From: Paracoccaceae bacterium
Lineage (GTDB): Bacteria; Pseudomonadota; Alphaproteobacteria; Rhodobacterales; Rhodobacteraceae
Assembly (NCBI GenBank): GCA_026982515.1
Contig: JALSGY010000287.1
Span: 1-16,475 of the forward strand
Reading direction: 5' to 3'
DNA length: 16,475 nucleotides
The notes under the pieces: generated by a model
Seen by the model: only the letters and a program-made list of their open reading frames with translations
Told to the model about the DNA's origin: nothing
Databases searched by the model: none
Shown here: piece by piece, positions 1 through 6,146 of the stretch
Layout of the letters: the number at the start of each line of letters is the position of its first letter
How positions within the stretch are numbered: position 1 is the first letter of the stretch
Translations under genes and position numbers: made by a program

Positions 1-243
1 GATGGCCCTGGCGGGAAACGGCGGTGCATGGCCCATGGCCGCCGCTCACAGCCCGGCCGGTTTGAGTCAGGTCCTTCGAACTTTCGGAAAGGCCCGGCGC
101 GCCAGCAACGGCATATCCTTTCCTTCATCTATCTGTCGTTGTGATGCGCTCGAACTTGCAACATTGTCAAAGGAGAAAAGCTTGCGCACGGGGGGCCACG
201 CCCGGTGATTGGTGGCGGGCAGAGGCGCCTGCGCGAGTACTGC
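1..243. other. Region downstream of fliP, no supportable gene
   Basis: I see no convincing gene here. On the plus strand a frame open from position 2 to 208 has composition unlike its neighbours and no ribosome binding site. On the minus strand an ATG at 128 opens a frame that runs off the left edge, but its product would be rich in Arg, Pro and Cys and looks non-coding. A plus-strand frame that stops near 65 could be the tail of a gene lying outside the window; this cannot be tested here. The stretch just below the fliP stop has a short perfect palindrome (AGGCGCCT near 223-230) but no T-rich tract, so I do not call a terminator. Confidence 0.4.
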
Positions 244-993
244 TCAGAAGTAGCTTCGAACCAGGGCGCCGGAGATAAGCATCCAGCCGTCCGCGACCAC
301 GAAGAAGGCCAGCTTGAACGGCAAGGAGACGATGGCCGGGGGCACCATCATCATGCCCATCGACATCAGGACTGCCGCAACGACCAGATCGATGATCAGG
401 AAGGGCAGGAAGATCAGGAAGCCGATCTGGAACGCCCTTTCGATCTCGCTCAGCATGAAGGACGGAATGAGCAGAGAAAGCCGCGCATCGGGCCCAAGCG
501 CCGAAGCATCGACACCCGGCTGCCTGAGAGAGGCGAGAGAAAGGAATGTCTCCGCATCCGTGCGCGCCGCCATGAAGGTGCGGAATGGCGCAAGTGCTGC
601 GGAAAGTGCCGGCTCAAGCTCCATCTCACCGCGCAACAGCGGGTTGATGCCGTTTTCCCAGGCGGCAAGAAACACCGGCTCCATCACGAAATAGGTGAGA
701 AACAGGGCAAGACTGATGATCAGGATATTCGGCGGCGATTGCTGCAGGCCCAGCGCCTGACGCAATATGGAAAGCACCGTCACCACGAAAGGAAAACTGG
801 TTATCATCACCGCAAGGCCGGGGACGATGGACAGCACGGTGATCAGGATCAGCAGCTGAATGCTGGTCTTCGTCAGCGAGGCCTCGGAATCGAAGGACAG
901 TGAGATGCCCTGTGCAGCCGCCTCGCCTGCGGCGAAAACCGCCAGCGCCATTGCCGCAAGCAGAAAGGCCGCGCGCTTGTCCCGCCTGCTCAT
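244..993 (-). CDS. fliP: Flagellar type III export gate protein FliP
   Basis: FliP forms the inner-membrane export gate with FliQ and FliR, through which rod, hook and filament subunits leave the cytoplasm. The 249-residue product is normal length for the family. It starts with a cleavable-looking signal peptide (residues 1 to about 28, ending in AAAQ), as FliP usually does. Hydrophobic segments follow at about 45-70 and 85-110, then two near the C-terminus around 190-240. The family-typical SFPFVVTVLSILRQALGLQQ-type stretch with PPNILI and the late MGMMMVPP motif are both present. Its ATG overlaps the fliN stop by 4 nt (ATGA), so translation is probably coupled. It is the last gene of the fliF-fliH-fliN-fliP operon. 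FliQ, usually adjacent to fliP, is not in this window. The identification is secure. Confidence 0.97.
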   Translation of the reverse strand: MSRRDKRAAFLLAAMALAVFAAGEAAAQGISLSFDSEASLTKTSIQLLILITVLSIVPGLAVMITSFPFVVTVLSILRQALGLQQSPPNILIISLALFLTYFVMEPVFLAAWENGINPLLRGEMELEPALSAALAPFRTFMAARTDAETFLSLASLRQPGVDASALGPDARLSLLIPSFMLSEIERAFQIGFLIFLPFLIIDLVVAAVLMSMGMMMVPPAIVSLPFKLAFFVVADGWMLISGALVRSYF

Positions 994-1289
994 GGCATCG
1001 GGTGCTGCCCGACAAGCTCTGTCAGGCGGACCGCCAGTTGCCCCTCTTCATCCCCTTCGAGCTCATGCAACTCGCCTCGTGCGATCAGGCGGTCGCCGAT
1101 ATACAATTCAACCGGATCCTCCACGCGCCTGTCCAGACGCAACACGGAATTTTCCTGCAGCTCCAGAAGTTCGGCCACCAGCGGGCGGGCCTTGCCCACC
1201 GAGATCATAATTTCGATCGGCACGCCACCGAATACCGGCACCTCCACGCCCTGCTCTCGGCCACCCGTACCAGGGTTTGGTTCATCCAT
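990..1289 (-). CDS. fliN: Flagellar motor switch protein FliN
   Basis: FliN is a C-ring protein that supports switching and docks the FliH-FliI export ATPase complex at the base of the motor. The 99-residue product is essentially one SpoA (surface presentation) domain from about residue 18 to 96. The conserved pattern VPIEIMISVGKARP, then the hydrophobic turn LLELQENSVLRLDR and a VELYIGDRLIARGEL strand pair are visible. I chose the ATG at 1289 because GGAG lies about 8 nt upstream; it overlaps the end of fliH by 8 nt (ATGGATGA). An in-frame ATG at 1313 would add eight residues but has a weaker ribosome binding site. The 3' end overlaps fliP by 4 nt. FliM and FliG, its C-ring partners, are absent from the window. 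Confidence 0.95.
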   Translation of the reverse strand: MDEPNPGTGGREQGVEVPVFGGVPIEIMISVGKARPLVAELLELQENSVLRLDRRVEDPVELYIGDRLIARGELHELEGDEEGQLAVRLTELVGQHPMP

Positions 1290-1890
1290 GTTCAGCTCCA
1301 GGTTGATTGGCATTCAGAATTGCTTCGAGCGCCTCGGAAATGCGTGCAAGGGAATCGGCGCTATCCAGCAGTTTCTCGGACTTTCCAAGACGCAGGTGAA
1401 CTTGGCCTTCCGCAAGGGACTGCTCTGGCGCGACGACCATAGGGAACGTTGCAAGGCCGCTGAGCCTCTCTTCGACGATGGCACTTTGCAAGGGTGAGGC
1501 GAAGATCTCTACCGGAGCATCCAGGCTTTCTTCGAGAAACGGCTGAATTTCCTCGAGGATGCGCTCTCCGACAGTGGCCGCCACGGCACAAGGCAGGATC
1601 TTCTCGACAAGCAGGCGCAAGACGGGTTCCACCGCGCGCACCATGTGGCTGCGGGCCTCATGATAGGTGAAACCAAGGTTCTGCAGATTGCGGGCAAGCT
1701 CTGCGTTCAGGCGCTGGTTCTCTTCCAGAGCGGCCCTGGTGGCATCGTCCCAGCCCGCCTTGTAACCTTCCTCGAATCCCCTGGTCTTCACTTCCCCCCC
1801 AGGGTTGGCCGCCGACCAGTCACTCTCGCCATCCCGTCCCGGCGCGGACTCTGCTTGCGAAAACTCTTCCAGCGTCAGGGCAAGAGCCAT
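1282..1890 (-). CDS. fliH: FliH-family flagellar export ATPase regulator
   Basis: FliH dimers bind the FliI ATPase, restrain its activity and tether it to the C ring through FliN. The 202-residue product fits the FliH/YscL pattern: a variable acidic N-terminus (1-35), a GFEEGYKAGWDDA segment of the kind found in FliH, a helical stretch likely to form a coiled coil (about 45-90), and a C-terminal domain (about 100-195) with two amphipathic blocks. Position supports the call, since it lies between fliF and fliN as FliH genes often do. The ATG shares one base with the fliF stop (TGATG). FliH is poorly conserved, so the family call rests on pattern plus context. A run of seven G sits in codons near residues 30-32. 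FliI itself is not in this window. Confidence 0.85.
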   Translation of the reverse strand: MALALTLEEFSQAESAPGRDGESDWSAANPGGEVKTRGFEEGYKAGWDDATRAALEENQRLNAELARNLQNLGFTYHEARSHMVRAVEPVLRLLVEKILPCAVAATVGERILEEIQPFLEESLDAPVEIFASPLQSAIVEERLSGLATFPMVVAPEQSLAEGQVHLRLGKSEKLLDSADSLARISEALEAILNANQPGAEHG

Positions 1891-3557
1891 CAGGCCGTCT
1901 CCTCTTCCTCAAGCCAACCGCGGAGGATCTCGACCGTTTCCTCCTGCTTTTCGGCAATCGCTTCACGCAACCTCTGCACGGGATCATCTCCGCCGGGCAG
2001 CTCTGGGAGCGCTTGCCGCGACGCCCCCCCGAACGCGGCCTGCGGCATGTCGTTCTGTATTTCTCCGTCCAAGGCACGGTTTTCCTGCAAGCGGTTGGCC
2101 TGCTCCTCCAGGTCAGGCTTCCGCGGAGGCGGCAAGGACTCGCTCCCCGCCGGATCCGCGGCCGGGGTCGGCAGTGCGCCGGGCATGATCGCCGGCAGGC
2201 CCTCGCGGCGAGGCGCCATGAAAATGGGCCTAAGAACGAACAATCCGAGGATCAGGGCCACGAGGCCCAGCACCCCCGCCTTCACCAGTTGCGTAACATC
2301 CAGTGCCAGGCTTTCGATCAGCCCCGCGCTTGCCGGGCTGCCCTCCTGAGGAAGCGATTCGAACCTGAGGGTTTTCAACGTTAGCGTATCGCCACGGCTT
2401 TCATCCAGCCCGACGGCCGCGGCGACCAGATCCCGCAATGCCGCCAGCTCGGCCTCGCTGCGCGGCTGCCATGTCGTCTCGCCAGTCTGCGGATCGGTGG
2501 TTTCCAGCCCGTCAAGCAGCACCGCAACCGTCAGGCGGCGGATCGCCCCTGGCGTGCGAAGAATCTCCCGGGTGGTTTCGGACACCTCGTAATTCACCAC
2601 CTCGCGGGTTTCGCTGTTGGTGCTGGAACTGCCCCCGCCACCCTGTCCCGCCGCCCCGTCCGGCAGATTGCTGGCAACGGTTGCCGCATCGCCCCCCGCA
2701 CCGGAAGCTTGCGAACTGCGCTCTTCCGTCTCCGAACTGATTGCGACCCGGCCGTCCGGATCAAACCGCCGCTCGGTAATCGATTCCGATTCGGTAACCG
2801 TCTCGACGGCCACTTCCACGACAGCCCGCCCCGGGCCTACCCGCGCTGCCAGCAAGCGCTCGACATTCTGTTTCAGCCGGGCCGCCACCTCGCTGCCCCC
2901 ATCCGGTGCCGGAATTTCGGCCTCGCCCGAAATCACCCGCCCGCTTCTCCCGTCGATCACCGAAACGCCTGCTGGTTCAAGCCCCGCAACCGCCGCGGCC
3001 ACCAGGTATTTCAAGGCCTTGGCATGTTCTGTGCTCAGCGGCCCCCCGGCGGTGGTGACGGTTACCGAGGCCTTCGGAGGCGCCGTTTTCCGAAACGAGC
3101 GGGCCTGAGGCGCCGCGATATGCACCCTGGCTGTGCGAATCACCGGGCTTGTCAGGATCGTCCGGGCCAGCTCTCCTTCCTTGGCGCGCCAATAGGCGGC
3201 ATCGAACATCTGGGCAGTGGTGCCGAAACCGCTCAGCGAATCGAGCAGCTCATAGCCCTTGTTGCTGAGGGCGGGCAGCCCCTCGGCCGCCAGCGTCATG
3301 CGCAGCGAATCACGCTGCGCCGCCTCGACAAGGATCGCATCGCCGCGAATCTCATAGGCAACCCCGCGCTGCTCCAGCGCGCGCACCACCTCTCCGGCAC
3401 TTCCCGGCTCCAGCCCCGAATAAAGCAGTGCCATGGTCGGGGCGGAGGCCATCCTGGCCAGCCCGAGCACCGCCGCGAACATCGCCACCGCCGATATGGC
3501 CGCGATGACCCTCTTGCGAGCGTCCAGCGCATGCCAGAGCGAGAGTAGCTGCTGCAA
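1890..3557 (-). CDS. fliF: Flagellar MS-ring protein FliF
   Basis: FliF builds the inner-membrane MS ring that houses the export gate and carries FliG. From the TTG start the product is 555 residues. It has a first membrane helix at about 17-37, then ring-building domains with family-typical text such as GYELLDSLSGFGTTAQMFD and YWRAKEGELARTI. A Ser/Gly-rich periplasmic stretch follows, then a second membrane helix near 424-445, a Pro-rich cytoplasmic linker and an acidic helical tail (WLEEEETA) of the sort that binds FliG. I chose TTG at 3557 because AAGGAG lies 6 nt upstream and the protein would start at (M)QQLLSLWHAL, where I recall rhodobacteral FliF proteins starting. An in-frame ATG at 3581 adds eight residues but has GGAA only one base away. 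It is the first gene of the minus-strand operon. Confidence 0.95.
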   Translation of the reverse strand: MQQLLSLWHALDARKRVIAAISAVAMFAAVLGLARMASAPTMALLYSGLEPGSAGEVVRALEQRGVAYEIRGDAILVEAAQRDSLRMTLAAEGLPALSNKGYELLDSLSGFGTTAQMFDAAYWRAKEGELARTILTSPVIRTARVHIAAPQARSFRKTAPPKASVTVTTAGGPLSTEHAKALKYLVAAAVAGLEPAGVSVIDGRSGRVISGEAEIPAPDGGSEVAARLKQNVERLLAARVGPGRAVVEVAVETVTESESITERRFDPDGRVAISSETEERSSQASGAGGDAATVASNLPDGAAGQGGGGSSSTNSETREVVNYEVSETTREILRTPGAIRRLTVAVLLDGLETTDPQTGETTWQPRSEAELAALRDLVAAAVGLDESRGDTLTLKTLRFESLPQEGSPASAGLIESLALDVTQLVKAGVLGLVALILGLFVLRPIFMAPRREGLPAIMPGALPTPAADPAGSESLPPPRKPDLEEQANRLQENRALDGEIQNDMPQAAFGGASRQALPELPGGDDPVQRLREAIAEKQEETVEILRGWLEEEETA

Positions 3558-3566
3558 GGGGTTCTC
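3558..3566 (-). promoter_or_regulatory. Ribosome binding site deciding the fliF start
   Basis: Read on the minus strand, AAGGAG is followed by AACCCC and then TTG. This is a near-ideal Shine-Dalgarno placed 6 nt before a TTG codon and inside the reading frame opened by the upstream ATG at 3581. It favours TTG initiation for fliF, although the ATG cannot be excluded. Confidence 0.55.
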
Positions 3567-3613
3567 CTTTCCTGACGCCATTTCCGGGCACGGCCAGAAT
3601 TCGTCGATCAGGA

Positions 3614-3628
3614 TTAACAATCGGTTAG
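3614..3628 (+). promoter_or_regulatory. Candidate CtrA binding box (TTAA-N7-TTAG)
   Basis: The sequence TTAACAATCGGTTAG matches the alphaproteobacterial CtrA consensus TTAA-N7-TTAA at seven of eight fixed positions. It lies in the divergent fliF/fliL intergenic region. In a GC-rich window where I noticed TTAA at only two places, this pairing is unlikely to be chance. CtrA is known to control flagellar genes in Caulobacter and in Rhodobacterales. The box lies where a -35 element would sit relative to the TATAGA hexamer downstream, the usual arrangement of CtrA-activated promoters. It could also serve the opposing fliF operon. Binding is inferred, not shown. Confidence 0.55.
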
Positions 3629-3640
3629 CCAGCCTCGGCC

Positions 3641-3646
3641 TATAGA
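3641..3646 (+). promoter_or_regulatory. Candidate -10 element of the fliL promoter
   Basis: TATAGA lies 12 bp after the CtrA-like box. With a start site around 3652-3654 the leader before the fliL ATG would be about 20 nt. No good TTGACA-like -35 is visible 16-18 bp upstream, as expected if an activator bound over the -35 region is needed. Confidence 0.45.
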
Positions 3647-3671
3647 GATTCGACGAAAAAAAGTGACTCCG

Positions 3672-4160
3672 ATGGCTGAGAACGACGAAGAAACAACCGA
3701 AGAGGGCGGCAAGAAAAGCCGCAAGCCGGTGCTGATCGGCCTTGTTCTGGCCCTGTTGCTTGGGGGCGGCGGTTTTTATGCGGTTTGGTCGGGCATGATT
3801 CTGGCGCCCCCTTCCGAAGAGGAGAAAGCCGCCAAAGCCCCGCCCCCCGAACCCTTGCCCGAGGTTGCCTTCGTGCCGGTGCAGCCGATCGTCATCAACA
3901 TCGGCCGGGGCGGGCAGAATAGGCATCTTCGGTTCCAGTCCCAGCTCGAGGTCGAGCCGGGCGCGGTGGAAGAGGTTACCAAGATGCTGCCCCGCGTGGT
4001 GGATGTTCTGAACGGCTATCTGAGGGCCATCGAAGCATCGGAGCTGGAAAAGCCCGCCGCCCTGATTCGCCTGCGCGCCCAGATGCTGCGCCGGGTTCAG
4101 GTCGTTACCGGCGAAGGGCGCGTGCGCGATCTCTTGATCATGGAATTCGTGCTGAACTGA
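3672..4160 (+). CDS. fliL: Flagellar basal body-associated protein FliL (first copy)
   Basis: FliL is a single-pass inner-membrane protein that rings the stator units and supports torque and stator stability. The 162-residue product has an acidic cytoplasmic N-terminus (EETTEEGG), a Lys/Arg cluster, one membrane helix at about 19-41, a Pro/Glu-rich linker (about 47-65) and a C-terminal periplasmic FliL domain. That domain includes a VEVEPGAVEEV-like strand, a long helix around LPRVVDVLNGYLR, and a closing RVRDLLIMEFVLN. I prefer the ATG at 3672; a GTG at 3663 is in frame and would add three residues, and neither has a strong ribosome binding site. It heads the plus-strand operon behind the CtrA-like promoter. 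A second FliL-family gene lies at 13754-14263. Confidence 0.93.
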   Translation: MAENDEETTEEGGKKSRKPVLIGLVLALLLGGGGFYAVWSGMILAPPSEEEKAAKAPPPEPLPEVAFVPVQPIVINIGRGGQNRHLRFQSQLEVEPGAVEEVTKMLPRVVDVLNGYLRAIEASELEKPAALIRLRAQMLRRVQVVTGEGRVRDLLIMEFVLN

Positions 4161-4168
4161 GGCCCAAA

Positions 4169-4603
4169 ATGGAATTCATCGCCAACATATTGCTGATCGC
4201 GGGCGCTCTGGCGGCAGCGGTCTATTGCATCGTGCTTGCCCGCCGGTTGCGCCGTTTCAATGACCTGGAAACCGGGGTTGGCGGGGCCATCGCCACCCTC
4301 TCCGCGCATGTGGAGGACATGACGAAAACCCTCGCCGCCGCCAGGAAGGCCTCGGCCGGGTCAGCGGAAACCCTGCGGGAGCTGACCGACAGGGCCGAGG
4401 CCGTGGCCCGGCGCCTGGAACTGCTGGTTGCCTCCATGCATGACATTCCCGAGGCCTCGGAAACGACGGCTTCCGGCAGTGGCAAGCCGCCGGCAAATAC
4501 AGCACTGCAACCCGCCCCTGATGATACGGCCTCCGCTTCCTCTCCGCCCGGGGATCCGCTCTTTCTCAGCAGTCGCAAGAAAATGCAGGAGGCGGCGGAA
4601 TGA
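4169..4603 (+). CDS. PflI-like (DUF6468-type) membrane protein
   Basis: This 144-residue protein has one N-terminal membrane helix (about 4-24), followed at once by a basic cluster (ARRLRRF), a helical stretch with coiled-coil character (about 31-90) and a Pro/Ser/Ala-rich, probably disordered tail. This architecture, and its position directly after fliL, match what I recall of PflI, the flagellar positioning protein of Caulobacter, and the DUF6468 family. In that system the protein affects where the flagellum is placed at the pole. The basic cluster just after the helix suggests a cytoplasmic C-terminal part. It begins 8 nt after fliL and overlaps the next gene by 4 nt (ATGA). The family assignment is from architecture and context, so a gene symbol is withheld. 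Confidence 0.6.
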   Translation: MEFIANILLIAGALAAAVYCIVLARRLRRFNDLETGVGGAIATLSAHVEDMTKTLAAARKASAGSAETLRELTDRAEAVARRLELLVASMHDIPEASETTASGSGKPPANTALQPAPDDTASASSPPGDPLFLSSRKKMQEAAE

Positions 4604-5199
4604 GCGGCCGGAAAGGGAAAGGCAAGGCCTGGGATACGGGCCGCGGCGCCCTGCTGGTGATCGCGGCGATGCTGATCGCCTCTGCGGCCGTGCGCCTGGC
4701 ATCCGGAACGGGACAGGCCATCGCACAGGAGCTGCTTGCGGCCGGGGCTGCAAGCAGCACAGAGGCAAGGCCACGGCAATGCGAGGACATCCCCCGCCTC
4801 GAAGAGGTGCTCGCCAGCCTCAGCGGGCGCAAGGAACAACTGGAAGAACGCGAGCGCCGGCTTGCCGAGCGGGAGAAGGCCCTTTCTCTCGCTCAGGAAG
4901 AGCTGCGCCGCAACCTGACCAGGCTGGAAGAGGCCGAATCACGACTGGAAGCCACCATCGCCCGATCTCTTTCTGCAGCCGAGGATGATCTGGCCCGCCT
5001 TACCGACGTCTATGAAAACATGAAACCGAAGGAGGCGGCGGTGCTGTTCGAGGAAATGTCGCCCGAGTTCGCGGCCGGCTTCATCGGCCGAATGCGCCCC
5101 GATGCGGCCGCACAGGTGATGGCGGGGCTTTCTCCGCAATCTGCCTATTCGATCAGTGTCATCCTGGCCGGCCGCAACACCCGGCAATCAGAAAACTGA
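4600..5199 (+). CDS. MotE-like membrane-anchored coiled-coil protein with MgtE_N-like tail
   Basis: The 199-residue product has a basic N-terminus (RKGKGK), one hydrophobic anchor at about 17-34, a single cysteine at 61, a charged coiled coil at about 64-128 (EERERRLAEREKAL-type heptads) and a C-terminal domain at about 131-190. That domain carries the VYENMKPKEAAVLFEEMSP and MRPDAAAQVMAGL repeats typical of MgtE N-terminal domains and of rhizobial MotE. In Sinorhizobium MotE is a periplasmic chaperone for the motility protein MotC and forms disulfide-linked dimers; the lone Cys61 in the predicted periplasmic part fits this. The gene overlaps its upstream neighbour by 4 nt and precedes motA by 77 nt. 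The substrate is unknown here; the large exported protein after motA is a candidate. Confidence 0.7.
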   Translation: MSGRKGKGKAWDTGRGALLVIAAMLIASAAVRLASGTGQAIAQELLAAGAASSTEARPRQCEDIPRLEEVLASLSGRKEQLEERERRLAEREKALSLAQEELRRNLTRLEEAESRLEATIARSLSAAEDDLARLTDVYENMKPKEAAVLFEEMSPEFAAGFIGRMRPDAAAQVMAGLSPQSAYSISVILAGRNTRQSEN

Positions 5200-5269
5200 C
5201 ACTCAATTCCCGGATTCTTAACCTTGTTGGCCGAGCATCCGAAACAGGCTCGAAGGCAGCATGATCGGA

Positions 5270-5276
5270 GGACCCC
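5270..5276 (+). promoter_or_regulatory. Strong ribosome binding site before the GTG start of motA
   Basis: CGGAGGACCCC immediately precedes GTG at 5277, with GGAGG about 5 nt from the start codon. The strength of this site settles the GTG start, since no in-frame ATG lies nearby. Confidence 0.7.
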
Positions 5277-6146
5277 GTGATAGGGATCATTGGCATTGTC
5301 GTGATTTTCGTCATGGTCTTCGGCGGCTACCTGGCTGCCGGCGGCAAGATGGCCATCATCCTGAAAACCCTCCCTTATGAGCTGGCCATGATCGGCGGCG
5401 CCGCCATCGGGGCTTTTGTCATCAGCAATGATCTGCCCTCCATCAAGCACACGCTCAAGGATATCGGCAAGGTGTTCAAGGGCCCCCGGTGGAAACCCGA
5501 AGATTACCGCGATCTGCTGTGCCTGCTGTTCGAGTTGATCCGCCTCGCCCGCCAGAACCCGGTTGCGCTGGAAGAACATATCGAGGCGCCGGAAAATTCA
5601 TCGATTTTCGGAAAATACCCCAAAATCCTGGCCGACAGCGAAGCGGTGAACCTGATATGCGATACCCTGCGCTCGGCCTCGATGAATTACGACGATCCGC
5701 TGCAGGTCGAGGAAGTGCTGGAAAAGCGCATGTCCACCAGCCTTCACCATGCGATGCACTCCAGCCATGCCCTGCAGACGGTCGCCGACGGCCTGCCGGC
5801 GCTGGGGATTGTCGCCGCCGTTCTGGGGGTGATCAAAACGATGGGCTCCATCGACCAGCCGCCGGAAATCCTCGGCAAGCTGATCGGCGGCGCCCTTGTC
5901 GGCACCTTTCTCGGGGTCTTTCTGGCCTACGGTATCGTCGGGCCCTTCGCCTCCAAGCTGAAATCCGTCACCGAGGAAGACAGCCATTTCTACCAGCTTA
6001 TCCGCGAGGTTCTGGTGGCCAACCTCCACAACCATTCCACCAATATCTGTATCGAGGTTGGCCGGCAGAACACGCCGGGCCCCTACCGCCCGAGCTTCAC
6101 AGAACTGGAAGAGGCCCTGAAGGAAATCAAACAGGATGCGGCATGA
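5277..6146 (+). CDS. motA: Flagellar motor stator protein MotA
   Basis: MotA, with MotB, forms the ion-conducting stator that drives rotation. The 289-residue product is the usual length. Hydrophobic segments occur at about 1-20, 35-52, 170-190 and 200-224, with a large cytoplasmic loop between the second and third. In that loop are the charged residues known to contact FliG: Arg89 and Arg92 in ELIRLAR, and Glu99/Glu100 in ALEEH. The functional prolines equivalent to E. coli Pro173 and Pro222 appear as Pro174 (DGLPALGIVAAVLGVI) and Pro223 (VGPFASKL). The start is GTG with a strong GGAGG. Its 3' end overlaps the next gene by 4 nt. No motB follows, which is unusual. Confidence 0.97.
   Translation: MIGIIGIVVIFVMVFGGYLAAGGKMAIILKTLPYELAMIGGAAIGAFVISNDLPSIKHTLKDIGKVFKGPRWKPEDYRDLLCLLFELIRLARQNPVALEEHIEAPENSSIFGKYPKILADSEAVNLICDTLRSASMNYDDPLQVEEVLEKRMSTSLHHAMHSSHALQTVADGLPALGIVAAVLGVIKTMGSIDQPPEILGKLIGGALVGTFLGVFLAYGIVGPFASKLKSVTEEDSHFYQLIREVLVANLHNHSTNICIEVGRQNTPGPYRPSFTELEEALKEIKQDAA

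Noticed and set aside
1794..1800. Run of seven G (on the coding strand) in fliH, with a similar run at 2034-2040 in fliF
   Set aside because: Runs of this length are expected in a GC-rich genome, and both frames are intact, so there is no sign of phase variation.
2709..3548. Plus-strand open frame (279 codons) opposite fliF
   Set aside because: It shadows the conserved ring domains of FliF, is rich in Arg, His and Gly, and lacks an upstream ribosome binding site.
5489..6142. N-terminal extension of the large exported protein into motA
   Set aside because: The frame is open, but it overlaps certain motA codons and the extension is Arg/Pro-rich. The ATG at 6143 gives a clean signal peptide and a typical ATGA overlap.
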